A stretch of DNA of 64,000 nucleotides. Source: Salinimicrobium nanhaiense. Its GTDB lineage: Bacteria; Bacteroidota; Bacteroidia; Flavobacteriales; Flavobacteriaceae. Under the pieces are notes generated by a model that did not search any database, was not told the origin of the DNA, and saw nothing but the letters and a program-made list of their open reading frames with translations. The position numbers and the translations under genes were made by a program. Shown here piece after piece: positions 1 through 7,720 of this stretch. The first letter of the stretch is position 1, and every line of letters begins with the position of its first letter. The stretch lies in contig JAAVJQ010000010.1 in the NCBI GenBank assembly GCA_012038135.1, positions 1 to 64,000 on the forward strand, given 5' to 3'.

Positions 1-1
1 C

Positions 2-103
2 GTAACCTATACTCTTCCAGATTCAAAGCACACAAAAACTAAGCTACTGAAAATGGATGATGAGCAAGCAGAATTATATCAAATTATAGAGAAAAATTTT
101 TAG
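2..103 (+). CDS. 3' end of an unidentified gene (cut by window edge)
   Basis: An open frame runs from the left edge to a TAG at 101-103. The visible tail is about 33 residues, polar and charged, ending IIEKNF. There is an internal ATG at 53, but the frame is open to the edge, so this is most simply the C-terminus of a longer protein. No domain can be recognised from so little sequence. Confidence 0.4.
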   Translation, partial: VTYTLPDSKHTKTKLLKMDDEQAELYQIIEKNF

Positions 104-181
104 GGTGTTGCAAAGCTGAAAACAGGAGGCAAAGAATACCTGAAAATACCCAGCAATAGGTTATGGATAGTCCTGGAATAT

Positions 182-367
182 TTACTCCAGATCAAATGGA
201 TCAATTAAGATCTTTGCTGAATTCTTTTTCCAGGTTGCTTCTAAACCCTGATATAATAAATATGTGCTTAGAAAACCAAAAGGAAGCATCATTATCCCAA
301 ATACCCAATCATCAAAATCCTCCCAATATCCCGGCGAAATGATCTCCACTGCAGTATGTATTATCAT
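182..367 (-). CDS. Small hypothetical membrane protein (61 aa)
   Basis: ATG-initiated frame of 61 codons with one hydrophobic stretch (about residues 21-42, WVFGIMMLPFGFLS...) between an acidic N-terminal part (YWEDFDDW) and a charged tail. It looks like a single-pass inner-membrane miniprotein. I do not recognise the family. It lies on the same strand as, and 52 bp downstream of, the XRE regulator and could be co-transcribed with it. The membrane segment and acceptable composition favour a real gene; the small size and lack of a family keep confidence moderate. Confidence 0.45.
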   Translation of the reverse strand: MIIHTAVEIISPGYWEDFDDWVFGIMMLPFGFLSTYLLYQGLEATWKKNSAKILIDPFDLE

Positions 368-419
368 ACTAAAAAGAAAAATTCCTGCGTAATAATTATA
401 TTCTGTATTTGAAGCAGGG

Positions 420-857
420 TTACTTTTTCTTGAACCTTTTTTCCATTAAACTTCCAATTAGTAAACCTATCCCCATAAAGAGCACTGCAATTGTTATTAT
501 AATAATGAAAGATACTGCATCGTTTAGCAATTGTTTATTTGAAAAGACAAAGGTAAATCCTAAAATAACCCCTAATGAACTACCAATAATTGTGAGACTT
601 ATCACAAACCAAGGAACCCGAATCCGAAAACCACGTTTGACCGTATTAACCATATGAGTATTTTTATTTTCTTTGAAATAGTCATTCGGTACATTTAGGG
701 CTTTAGTCAATAAACGTAAAGTGTCATCTCTCGGACTACTTTCCCCATTTTCTAATCTCTGTATTGTCCGTAAACCTAAACCTGATTTCTCGCTCAATTC
801 CTCTTGAGAAAATCCGTTATCTATTCTTAATTTTTTTAGATGTTCAGAAAGTTCCAT
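420..857 (-). CDS. XRE-family regulator with C-terminal membrane anchor
   Basis: Residues 1-60 form a Cro/C1-type helix-turn-helix: LRIDNGFSQEELSEKSGLG is the HTH, followed by the typical RTIQRLENGESSPRDDTL. After a short basic linker (VKRGFRIR) come two hydrophobic helices, about 83-105 and 116-137, and a basic tail ending KRFKKK. This predicts a DNA-binding domain tethered to the inner membrane, with the N-terminus in the cytoplasm. Proteins of this plan occur in Bacteroidota; the signal they sense is generally unknown. A TAnnTTTG-type -7 element (TAGATTTG on the minus strand, 883-890) and a 21-bp inverted repeat at 943-963 lie upstream and could be promoter and operator. The ATG at 857 begins the HTH domain at the usual place. 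Confidence 0.8.
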   Translation of the reverse strand: MELSEHLKKLRIDNGFSQEELSEKSGLGLRTIQRLENGESSPRDDTLRLLTKALNVPNDYFKENKNTHMVNTVKRGFRIRVPWFVISLTIIGSSLGVILGFTFVFSNKQLLNDAVSFIIIITIAVLFMGIGLLIGSLMEKRFKKK

Positions 858-942
858 ATGCTGAGTATGTCTAATTTTTGATCAAATCTATCCTTTAAAT
901 GGAAGTATTAGTACGTCAATACAAGAAATTGGACACGCCATT

Positions 943-963
943 TAATGTCATTACACGACATTA
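943..963. promoter_or_regulatory. Inverted repeat upstream of the XRE gene, candidate operator
   Basis: TAATGTC (943-949), 7-nt spacer, GACATTA (957-963): perfect 7-bp arms in a 21-bp site, the size expected for a dimeric HTH protein. It is 86 bp upstream of the XRE ATG. The link to that regulator is inference from position only. Confidence 0.3.
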
Positions 964-1278
964 GTATAGTTAAGCAGGTTTTAGATCCCACAGTGAGTAA
1001 ATTTTAAGTGGTGTTAATGTTGCTGGCACAATTTTATAAAAAACAAAACCCTGTAATTTATCACCTCCATCCGGGAAGGATAAAAAATTTCTTGTGCAAG
1101 TCAGTAAATTTATTAAAATTTTGTTAAAAAAGTTTACCGAAACCCGTAAAAGAAGAATAAAACATGTCACCATTTAAAAACCGGGCACAAAAAAAACGGC
1201 TGAAGTATGCTCCAACCGCTTCGTTTATAGAACCTGAAACAAGTTCAGGTTGGCAAAACCAATAATTCAAAAAATGCT
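964..1278. other. Intergenic stretch without a credible gene
   Basis: The only frame here (970-1173, minus) has no recognisable features and is probably chance. The right part holds the terminator of the gene at 1279-1557: hairpin 1197-1218 followed on the minus strand by an eight-T run, plus a second stem AACCTGAA/TTCAGGTT at 1231-1251. Confidence 0.6.
1188..1251 (-). terminator. Rho-independent terminator (minus strand)
   Basis: On the minus strand CGGTTGGAG-CATA-CTTCAGCCG (1218-1197) forms a 9-bp stem with two G-U pairs, followed directly by eight T. A separate perfect 8-bp stem (1231-1238 with 1244-1251) precedes it. It ends the 3229-to-1279 transcription unit. Confidence 0.75.
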
Positions 1279-1557
1279 CTAGCTAATCACCTGCTGCTGC
1301 ACCCATACCGAAAATTCAGTTTCATAGATACGGGTAAGGATGATGACCGCGGCGCCAATACCTACGAACCACCAGGAGTAATTCTCCCTTTTCACCTGAA
1401 TTCCCGAGATGATCCCAAGGATCAAAAAAGGGATCATCAATAACAAATTAGGAACGAACCAGGCGCCGCCAAAAATGGCGATCGTCTTCATAATGATATA
1501 AAAAATGCTGTAGAAAAGGATGATCTTGGTGAGGATCACCAGGTTTCTGTGAGACAT
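1279..1557 (-). CDS. Small multi-pass membrane protein (92 aa), unknown function
   Basis: Starts MSHRNLVILTK at 1557, one base after the amidase TAA (TAA-T-ATG), so translation is probably coupled to the amidase. A longer frame reading back to 1611 lies inside the amidase gene and is less likely. Three hydrophobic segments (about residues 7-28, 34-53, 63-79) with short charged links, KRENYSWW between the last two. No family recognised. The adjoining terminator makes this the last gene of the unit. Confidence 0.7.
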   Translation of the reverse strand: MSHRNLVILTKIILFYSIFYIIMKTIAIFGGAWFVPNLLLMIPFLILGIISGIQVKRENYSWWFVGIGAAVIILTRIYETEFSVWVQQQVIS

Positions 1558-1558
1558 A

Positions 1559-3229
1559 TTAATTATAGTTCTTTGGTGCCCTGCGCAAATGGGTTTGTTG
1601 CTCAAAGGCATAACCTATTTCCAGCAGTTTATCTTCTTCAAAAGGTTTGGCAATAAAGGTGATGCTTTTAGGCTCTCCTGTACTTTCCAGTCCCGCAGGT
1701 ACCGCAAGGGCAGGATATTTCGCAACTGCCGCATAAGATGCGTGATAATTATTAATAGAAGCCACGGCATCAAGGTTGTGCTGCTGCATTGGCTCATCAA
1801 AGAATTTTCTTCCGCTCTTTTGAAGTTCGGCAGAGATCCTTTCCAGTTCTTCGGCGCTGGTGGTATCGGCAACTATAGCATCAAAGAGCTGCTGCCCGTA
1901 AGGGGCTCTAAGAAGGCTATCCTTCAGATTATATTTCGTTATAGCCTCCACATTTTTAAATGTAATTTCCTCATCCGCATATTCAGAAAGGTAAGCCGGC
2001 AGATCTTTTTTCATATCGGCAGTGAGCAGCGTCAGGAAGTTGTTCAGCTGAATTTCCGGTGCTTCAAATTCTACAATTACAGCACCTTCACTTTTCATTT
2101 GCTCTACTGCGGAATTGTACAGGGAATCTGAAAGCAGAGACTTCATTACCCCAATTCTCTTTCCTTTAAGACCTTCCGAAGAAAGGTTCTTCAAATAATT
2201 CTTTCCGCCTTCGACTGAAGTTGGATCTTCCACATCTTTTCCGGTAAGGGCATTAAGTAAGATGGCATTATCGATCACAGATTTGGTCATGGGTCCGGGA
2301 GTGTCTAAAGTGGAAGAAATTGGAACAATTCCGCTTCGGCTTAATAATCCAATCGTAGGCTTTAAACCTACCACCGAATTCTTTGAAGCAGGTGACAGAA
2401 TAGAACCTGAAGTTTCGGTACCTATGGCCGCCACTGCATAATTTGCTGCTACCGCTACCCCACTTCCGGAGCTGGAACCACCTGTTTCAAATTCTTTTCT
2501 TCCGTAGGGATTTAAAGTCTGGCCTCCCACGGCACTGTAGCCTAAGGGGCAGCCGTCGCAGAAGTAATATGCCCATTCGCTAAGATTCACTTTCCCAAGG
2601 ATCAACGCCTTGTGCCGCTCCAAACGATCTACAATAAAGGCATTTTTGGAAGGCTGATTTGCGGCAAGAGCCAGAGCACCTGCCGTTGTCTTCATTTCAG
2701 AAGTATTGATGTTATCCTTCAGCAGGACGGGCATTCCATAAATCGAATTCTCATTCACCGCGGGTGCAGCTCTTTCATCCAGCTGCCTTGCCTCCTCCAC
2801 TACATTGGGATTGAGCGCGATTACCGCATTAAGGGATTTATTGTTGTTGCTTTCTATTTGTCTTATGCGATAGATATAGAACAGGGTAAGTTCTTCGTAA
2901 GTCAGTGCGCCTGTCTTCACCGCCTGCTGCAGTTCGGGAATTGTTCTTTCCATAATGATAGGCTTGAGCCTTTCATATTTTTCCGCAGAAAAATCTGCAA
3001 GATCATCTTCAAAAGGAGCCCAGAGGCTGTTCTTGTCCAGGTATTTGGAGTTGATCAATTTAAAACGCATCCTTTCGACCTCGTGGGCAGACTGTTCTTC
3101 GAGCTCTGCAGTTTCGTCTATGGCTTCCCATCGAACTTCGGGTCCTACGGCAGTTTCTCCTTGCTGGGGATCAACTTTACAGGAAAAGAATAAAAGACTA
3201 AGAACTGGCAGCAGGTAAATTTTCTTCAT
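1559..3229 (-). CDS. Secreted lipoprotein amidase (amidase signature family)
   Basis: A 556-residue member of the amidase-signature hydrolases (GatA/peptide-amidase-like), which cut carboxamide bonds with a Ser-cisSer-Lys triad. The triad can be read: Lys171 in VLLKDNINT, cis-Ser near 252 in GGSSSGSG, and nucleophile Ser276 in GTETSGSILSPAS, followed by GLKPT. The N-terminus is a lipoprotein signal (LSLLFFSC, Cys17), so the enzyme should sit on a membrane facing the periplasm, unlike cytoplasmic GatA; a role in glutamine-tRNA amidation is therefore unlikely. Substrate unknown; secreted homologues are usually annotated as amidase or peptide amidase. It is followed directly by the small membrane protein gene and lies 16 bp downstream of ftsY. 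Confidence 0.9.
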   Translation of the reverse strand: MKKIYLLPVLSLLFFSCKVDPQQGETAVGPEVRWEAIDETAELEEQSAHEVERMRFKLINSKYLDKNSLWAPFEDDLADFSAEKYERLKPIIMERTIPELQQAVKTGALTYEELTLFYIYRIRQIESNNNKSLNAVIALNPNVVEEARQLDERAAPAVNENSIYGMPVLLKDNINTSEMKTTAGALALAANQPSKNAFIVDRLERHKALILGKVNLSEWAYYFCDGCPLGYSAVGGQTLNPYGRKEFETGGSSSGSGVAVAANYAVAAIGTETSGSILSPASKNSVVGLKPTIGLLSRSGIVPISSTLDTPGPMTKSVIDNAILLNALTGKDVEDPTSVEGGKNYLKNLSSEGLKGKRIGVMKSLLSDSLYNSAVEQMKSEGAVIVEFEAPEIQLNNFLTLLTADMKKDLPAYLSEYADEEITFKNVEAITKYNLKDSLLRAPYGQQLFDAIVADTTSAEELERISAELQKSGRKFFDEPMQQHNLDAVASINNYHASYAAVAKYPALAVPAGLESTGEPKSITFIAKPFEEDKLLEIGYAFEQQTHLRRAPKNYN

Positions 3230-3245
3230 AAGTTAAGTGGGTATT

Positions 3246-4199
3246 TTATTTAAAAAAGGAATCTACGAATTCATATTTGTTGAACACCTGCAGGTCTTCA
3301 ATGCCTTCGCCCACCCCAATATATTTTACCGGGATTTGGAATTGGTCGCTGATACCTATTACCACTCCACCTTTTGCAGTACCATCAAGCTTGGTGACAG
3401 CAAGGGAAGTAACTTCGGTCGCGGCAGTAAATTGTTTGGCCTGTTCAAAAGCATTTTGTCCCGTAGAACCGTCAAGCACCAGGAGTACTTCATGAGGGGC
3501 ATTATCTACCACCTTTTGCATTACTCTTTTCACTTTGGTAAGTTCGTTCATGAGGTTCACCTTGTTGTGAAGTCGGCCGGCGGTGTCAATGATCACCACA
3601 TCTGCATTCTGCTTCACGGCACTCTGTACCGAGTCAAAAGCCACAGAAGCAGGATCGCTGCCCATTTGTTGTTTTACTATTGGCACATCCACCCTGTCTG
3701 CCCACACCTGTAGCTGGTCGATGGCAGCAGCTCTAAAGGTATCGGCGGCACCAAGCACAACTTTTTTTCCTTCTTTTTTGAACTGGTAAGCAAGCTTCCC
3801 GATAGTGGTTGTTTTTCCCACTCCGTTCACACCTACTACCATGATCACATAAGGTTTCTTATCTGTAGGCACATAAAAATCGGTAGCTTCGCCAGAATTG
3901 GTTTCGGCCAAAAGTGCAGCTATTTCTTCTCTAAGGATCTTGTTCAGTTCATCTGTTCCCAAAAATCTATCCCGGGCAACACGTTCTTCAATGCGGTTGA
4001 TGATCTTAACGGTAGTCCCTACACCCACATCGCTGCTCACCAACACATCTTCCAGATCATCAAGGACCTCATCATCAACCTTGGATTTCCCGGCAACAGC
4101 TTTTCCCAGTTTGGAAAAGAAATCGTTTTTAGATTTTTCGAGGCCTTTATCAAGGGTCTCCTTCTTCTCCCGGGAGAACATTTTTTTAAATAAACTCAT
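3246..4199 (-). CDS. ftsY: Signal recognition particle receptor FtsY
   Basis: FtsY is the membrane-associated SRP-type GTPase that receives ribosome-nascent-chain-SRP complexes. At 317 aa it has a short N-terminal region instead of the long acidic A domain of E. coli FtsY. Residues about 20-100 are the helical N domain; the G domain has GVNGVGKT (123-130), DTFRAAA (153-159), DTAGR (205-209) and TKLDGTAKGG near 268. The basic N-terminus (MSLFKKMFSREKK) probably helps membrane binding. Upstream are the DUF4295, L33 and L28 genes, an arrangement common in Bacteroidota; a hairpin at 4281-4310 may separate them transcriptionally. Confidence 0.97.
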   Translation of the reverse strand: MSLFKKMFSREKKETLDKGLEKSKNDFFSKLGKAVAGKSKVDDEVLDDLEDVLVSSDVGVGTTVKIINRIEERVARDRFLGTDELNKILREEIAALLAETNSGEATDFYVPTDKKPYVIMVVGVNGVGKTTTIGKLAYQFKKEGKKVVLGAADTFRAAAIDQLQVWADRVDVPIVKQQMGSDPASVAFDSVQSAVKQNADVVIIDTAGRLHNKVNLMNELTKVKRVMQKVVDNAPHEVLLVLDGSTGQNAFEQAKQFTAATEVTSLAVTKLDGTAKGGVVIGISDQFQIPVKYIGVGEGIEDLQVFNKYEFVDSFFK

Positions 4200-4273
4200 T
4201 ATTTGCTTTAGTCTTTATTGTACAAAAATGGTAAAATACCTAAGGGCAGGATGCCGGGGGTAAATATACACAA

Positions 4274-4310
4274 AAACAAAAAGCCGTCCCGATGGCGATC
4301 GAGACGGCTT
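4274..4310 (-). terminator. Terminator after the rpmB-rpmG-DUF4295 genes
   Basis: AAGCCGTC (4281-4288) pairs perfectly with GACGGCTT (4303-4310). On the minus strand the stem runs into a T-rich tail. It lies between the DUF4295 stop and ftsY and may reduce read-through into ftsY. Confidence 0.7.
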
Positions 4311-4331
4311 TCAAAATATTTTGAAAATAAC

Positions 4332-4484
4332 TTATTTTTTGTTCAGGAAGTCATTTACCATTTCAGGAGCCATAATAGCTTCCACAAATGTATAGGCACC
4401 GGTCTTTGGAGACTTCACCATTTTAATGGCTTTAGTTAACCTCTTTGATCCTGTCTGTAATGTTGCTACTGATTTCTTTGCCAT
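4332..4484 (-). CDS. DUF4295 family small protein
   Basis: A 50-codon gene from ATG at 4484 to TAA at 4332. The product begins MAKKSVATLQTGSKRLTKAI and ends VNDFLNKK: small and basic, typical of the DUF4295 family, which in Bacteroidota sits next to rpmG and rpmB. The location and charge suggest a ribosome-associated role, but no function is established to my knowledge. It follows rpmG by only 7 bp, so it is almost certainly in the same operon. Confidence 0.9.
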   Translation of the reverse strand: MAKKSVATLQTGSKRLTKAIKMVKSPKTGAYTFVEAIMAPEMVNDFLNKK

Positions 4485-4491
4485 GACCTAC

Positions 4492-4674
4492 TTATTTAAT
4501 TTCTTTATGAACCGTCATTTTCTTTAGGATAGGGTTGAATTTCTTCAACTCCATTCTATCTGGCGTGTTCTTTTTGTTTTTTGTTGTAATATATCTTGAA
4601 GTACCGGGCTGTCCCGATGCTTTGTGTTCTGTACATTCTAATATAACCTGAACTCTGTTACCTTTCTTTGCCAT
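4492..4674 (-). CDS. rpmG: 50S ribosomal protein L33
   Basis: 60-residue bL33 ([18 protein letters not shown]...): basic protein of the large subunit near the E site. The family pattern [20 protein letters not shown] is clear. It has a single Cys (ECTEHK) rather than two CxxC pairs, so this is the zinc-free (C-minus) form. Middle gene of the L28-L33-DUF4295 run, 24 bp after rpmB. Confidence 0.97.
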   Translation of the reverse strand: MAKKGNRVQVILECTEHKASGQPGTSRYITTKNKKNTPDRMELKKFNPILKKMTVHKEIK

Positions 4675-4698
4675 TTTACTGCGTCTTAAATGTGAGGA

Positions 4699-4938
4699 TT
4701 ACTTGTTTAAAAATCCTTTTTCCCTTGCTTCTTTGATTACAGCTGAGATTCCCTTCTTATTAATATTCTTAATTGCAGAAGTAGATACTTTTAAAGTGAT
4801 CCATTTATCTTCCTCAGGGATATAAAAACGTTTTTTAACCAAATTGGCGTCAAATTTACGTTTTGTTTTATTCATCGCGTGGGAAACATTGTTTCCTACC
4901 ATTGCTTTCTTACCTGTAAGTTCACAAACTCTTGACAT
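4699..4938 (-). CDS. rpmB: 50S ribosomal protein L28
   Basis: 79-residue bL28 starting MSRVCELTGKKAMVGNNVSH, the conserved N-terminus of the family. It is a basic large-subunit protein and the first gene of the rpmB-rpmG-DUF4295 run. Upstream, the minus strand has a TTAATTTG sequence, a one-mismatch version of the TAnnTTTG -7 element, about 40 bp before the start, so the operon promoter is probably there. Confidence 0.97.
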   Translation of the reverse strand: MSRVCELTGKKAMVGNNVSHAMNKTKRKFDANLVKKRFYIPEEDKWITLKVSTSAIKNINKKGISAVIKEAREKGFLNK

Positions 4939-5197
4939 TGCTCTATACTTTAACTCGTTATTTCAAAACAGGCTGCAAATTAACGATTTTTTTACCTAAT
5001 AGCCAATAGCCATTTAAAAATATTTTTCTGAATTTACTTCTGAAGCTCCGCTGCGGAAAAAGCTTCTGAAAATGCCACTTTTGACACCTCCTGCTGAAAA
5101 TCTATTATTTCTTCGGAAGAAAATATTTCAATTTCAATCGTGCCTGAAGGACTTTGTATAAACCGGAAGAGAAAAATTAGGAATTTTTTCCGGCTAC

Positions 5198-5278
5198 AGA
5201 CCTGCAAGATTTTCAAAACCTTGCAGGTCTCCTAATAGGAACTAAACCTACAAGGTCAAAAAAAAACCTTGCAGGTTT
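5198..5278. repeat. Two adjacent CCTTGCAGG-type hairpins
   Basis: First hairpin: AGACCTGCAAG (5198-5208) and CTTGCAGGTCT (5220-5230), perfect 11-bp arms. Second: 5244-5256 with 5266-5278, 12 of 13 pairs, same core word. Such CCTGCAAGG words are common intergenic repeats in Flavobacteriaceae. No gene is credible in 4939-5499. Confidence 0.8.
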
Positions 5279-5308
5279 GAACGCCGAAATTCCGACCCAA
5301 CCCATATC

Positions 5309-5377
5309 TCGTCCCTAACGGGACGAATGATCACACCGCAATATTTCTGCTACCGATATTTAGTCCCTACGGGACTA
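5309..5377. repeat. REP-like pair of palindromes (GTCCC-GGGAC)
   Basis: TCGTCCC-TAAC-GGGACGA (5309-5326) and TAGTCCC-TAC-GGGACTA (5361-5377) are two short perfect hairpins about 50 bp apart sharing the GTCCC/GGGAC core. This resembles paired bacterial REP/BIME elements; no transposase is nearby. Confidence 0.7.
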
Positions 5378-5499
5378 TTCCCGCCAAACTAAGTCAGTTT
5401 GCAGTTTGTAGGCGGTAGACAGAAAATGTCAAAATCATTCGTGTATTCGTGGCTATAAACTCTACCCCGTACAACATTCGTACTTCTAACTTCGTACTT

Positions 5500-6759
5500 C
5501 TAACTTCTAACTTCCCCTGTGATTTCTTTCAGGATCATTTCAAATGCTTGTTGGACCGACTGTTTCACTACCTGGTCCCTGCTGTTGCCAAAAATAAATT
5601 TTTTCGAGTAAACTTTTTCAGGAGTAGCAAGGCCGATATAAATAGTACCTACTTCGGCATCGCTGTCGCCTTTTGTGGGACCTGCGTTTCCGGTGGTAGA
5701 TAATGCATAGTCAGTTTTGAACATCTTTTTGGCATTCTTGGCCATGGCTTCGGCGACCTCGGCACTTACCACGCTGTATTTTTCGATAAGTTCCTCTCTT
5801 ACGTTTAAGACCTCGCTCTTCGCCTGGGTAGCATAAGAGACCAGTCCGCCTTTAAAACAGGACGATGCTCCGGGATGAGTGGTAAAAGCGGCAGAAAGTG
5901 CTCCTCCGGTACAACTTTCGGCAGCCGATAGGAATTGCTTGCGCTCGGTAAGCAGCTTGCTTATCTGTACCGCAATCTTCTCGTCCTCCTCCTGCTCTTC
6001 AGAAATTATATCCCCAAGAAGTTCATACAAGCCTTCTACCTGCTTCTCCACCGACTTTATTAGCTCCTCCTCATTTTCACCCTTTCCGGAAAGTCTTAGG
6101 CGCACACGACCCAACCCCGGCAGGTAAGCCAGCTTGATATGAGTGGGCAGCTTTTCTTCAAAACCTGCAAGTTTATTGGCAATGGCACTCTCCCCTTCTC
6201 CCCGGGTGAGAATAGTTTTGTGGTAGATAAAAGGTCGGTCATACTTCTCCTGAAGTCGTGGAATCACCTCCTCCTCCATCAGCGCGATCATTTCATAAGG
6301 CACGCCGGGTAAAGAAATAAAGACCTTCTTCCCCTGCTCCATCCACATTCCGGGTGCCGTACCGTTCTTATTGTGCAGCACCTTGGCTTTAGACGGCACC
6401 ATAGCCTGCTCCCGGTTTAGGTCTGAAACGGGTGTTTTTTTATATTTTTCAAAAAGCTCCTCTACATGCTTAAGCACAGCCTCATTGAGCACCAGCTTAT
6501 CCTCAAAATATTCGGTAAAAGTGTACTTGGTGACGTCATCCTTCGTGGGGCCAAGCCCTCCGGTGAGGATTACTACATCTGCCCTTTCTGAAGCTTCTTT
6601 AAGGGAATTACGAATATGGTCCTTATCATCCTGCACAGAGGTGATCTGGTAGACCGAAATACCGATAAGGTTCAGCTCTTTTGCAATAAAAGCCGAATTG
6701 GAATCCACGATCTGTCCAATGAGGATCTCATCGCCAATGGTGATAATTTCTGCAATCAT
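5500..6759 (-). CDS. cinA: CinA family protein (NMN deamidase / competence-damage protein)
   Basis: 419 aa with both CinA domains: an N-terminal MoCF-like domain ([10 protein letters not shown] at 8-17, [10 protein letters not shown] at 66-75) and a C-terminal CinA domain (SAAESCTGG, later [20 protein letters not shown]). C-terminal domains of this kind deamidate nicotinamide mononucleotide in pyridine-nucleotide salvage; the N-terminal domain has been linked to ADP-ribose hydrolysis in some species. It shares one base with the HPt stop (TAATG), so it is the last gene of a four-gene operon. The final residues EVRS and the TAG come from a repeated intergenic word (GAAGTTAGAAGTTAG), suggesting the 3' end was rewritten by repeat sequence. 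Confidence 0.93.
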   Translation of the reverse strand: MIAEIITIGDEILIGQIVDSNSAFIAKELNLIGISVYQITSVQDDKDHIRNSLKEASERADVVILTGGLGPTKDDVTKYTFTEYFEDKLVLNEAVLKHVEELFEKYKKTPVSDLNREQAMVPSKAKVLHNKNGTAPGMWMEQGKKVFISLPGVPYEMIALMEEEVIPRLQEKYDRPFIYHKTILTRGEGESAIANKLAGFEEKLPTHIKLAYLPGLGRVRLRLSGKGENEEELIKSVEKQVEGLYELLGDIISEEQEEDEKIAVQISKLLTERKQFLSAAESCTGGALSAAFTTHPGASSCFKGGLVSYATQAKSEVLNVREELIEKYSVVSAEVAEAMAKNAKKMFKTDYALSTTGNAGPTKGDSDAEVGTIYIGLATPEKVYSKKFIFGNSRDQVVKQSVQQAFEMILKEITGEVRS

Positions 6760-7097
6760 TACAGGTCGAAATCTTCTTTGAGTTCTGTTTCTGCTTTTTT
6801 GTATTTATCGGTGATGATACGGGCAGCTTCATGAACTTCAGACTTGTCTTTACCAGACTTTGACCACTCTTCGATGATCCTTATCTGCGGCATAAGCTCC
6901 AGGCCGAACATTTGAAGATTTGGCTTCATTTTATGCGCGTACTGGTAAGCCTGGCCGGCATTCTCCTGGGTCACCGCCTGGTTCATTCCCTCCAAATCTG
7001 GCGGAATCTCCTCCAGGAATGTCTGGACCACGACCTTTACAAAATCCTGGTCGCCGCCGGCCATTTCCTCGACACTGTCTAAATTGTAATTTTTCAT
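6759..7097 (-). CDS. Stand-alone histidine phosphotransfer (HPt) protein
   Basis: 112 aa, all-helical composition, with [10 protein letters not shown] around His55, matching the HxxKxx signature of HPt domains; the preceding [16 protein letters not shown] is the usual helix before it. It should carry phosphate from a hybrid kinase receiver to a response regulator in the cytoplasm. It overlaps the FAH-family gene by four bases (ATGA) and cinA by one, so it is translationally coupled. No kinase is adjacent. The hybrid kinase at 19749-21959 ends in a receiver with no HPt of its own, so it is one possible partner, by inference only. Confidence 0.85.
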   Translation of the reverse strand: MKNYNLDSVEEMAGGDQDFVKVVVQTFLEEIPPDLEGMNQAVTQENAGQAYQYAHKMKPNLQMFGLELMPQIRIIEEWSKSGKDKSEVHEAARIITDKYKKAETELKEDFDL

Positions 7098-7708
7098 TTT
7101 ACCTGTATTGAAAAAATTTGTTTGTCTTCTATAAAGCCAGTCAGTGAATCATTTATCGCTACCGGACCAACTCCCGCCGGAGTTCCGGTAAAAATAATAT
7201 CTCCGATCTTAAGCGTAAAATATTGTGAAATATATTCAATTATTTCATCAATTTTCCACAACATGTGAGAAGTTGTTCCGCTTTGTACTGTTTTTCCATT
7301 CTTCTGAAGGCTGAAAGCAATATTATTAAGGTCCTGAAAATGTGATTTTTGGATCCACTTTTCGCCGATGACAGCCGAACCGTCGAAGGCTTTGGCCTTT
7401 TCCCAGGGCAGCCCTTTTTCTTTTAACTTCTGCTGAAGGTCTCTCGCAGTGAAATCAATCCCCAGTCCAATTTCATCATAATATTTATGGGCAAATTTCT
7501 TCTGAATATGTTTCCCGATCTTGTTGATCCTTACCAGCAACTCCACTTCGTAATGTACATCATTTGAAAAAGGAGGAATAAAGAAAGGCATCTTTTTAAG
7601 CAGAATAGCAGAATCGGGTTTTAAAAAGATCACCGGCTCCTGCGGCCGCTCATTTTTTAATTCCGCAATATGCTCGGTGTAATTGCGGCCAATACAGATT
7701 ATTTTCAT
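7094..7708 (-). CDS. Fumarylacetoacetate hydrolase family protein
   Basis: 204 aa single-domain member of the FAH superfamily (metal-dependent C-C hydrolases, decarboxylases and acylpyruvases). Metal ligands can be seen: HYEVELLVRI gives Glu54 and Glu56, and GLGIDFTARD gives Asp85. The C-terminal GDIIFTGTPAGVGP is the family signature. The compact size and start MKIICIGRNYTEH match the acylpyruvase / oxaloacetate-tautomerase-like group (YcgM type). It is 12 bp downstream of the exonuclease gene and overlaps the HPt gene, so it is in the operon. Exact substrate cannot be read from sequence. Confidence 0.9.
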   Translation of the reverse strand: MKIICIGRNYTEHIAELKNERPQEPVIFLKPDSAILLKKMPFFIPPFSNDVHYEVELLVRINKIGKHIQKKFAHKYYDEIGLGIDFTARDLQQKLKEKGLPWEKAKAFDGSAVIGEKWIQKSHFQDLNNIAFSLQKNGKTVQSGTTSHMLWKIDEIIEYISQYFTLKIGDIIFTGTPAGVGPVAINDSLTGFIEDKQIFSIQVK

Positions 7709-7720
7709 CGGCTGGAACGA

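Noticed and set aside
970-1173. Minus-strand frame of 67 codons
   Set aside because: Rich in Leu/Phe from AT-rich DNA, no motif, ends in the terminator region; chance frame.
5034-5216. Minus-strand frame of 60 codons
   Set aside because: Its start lies inside the CCTGCAAG repeat and no domain is visible; at most a gene remnant.
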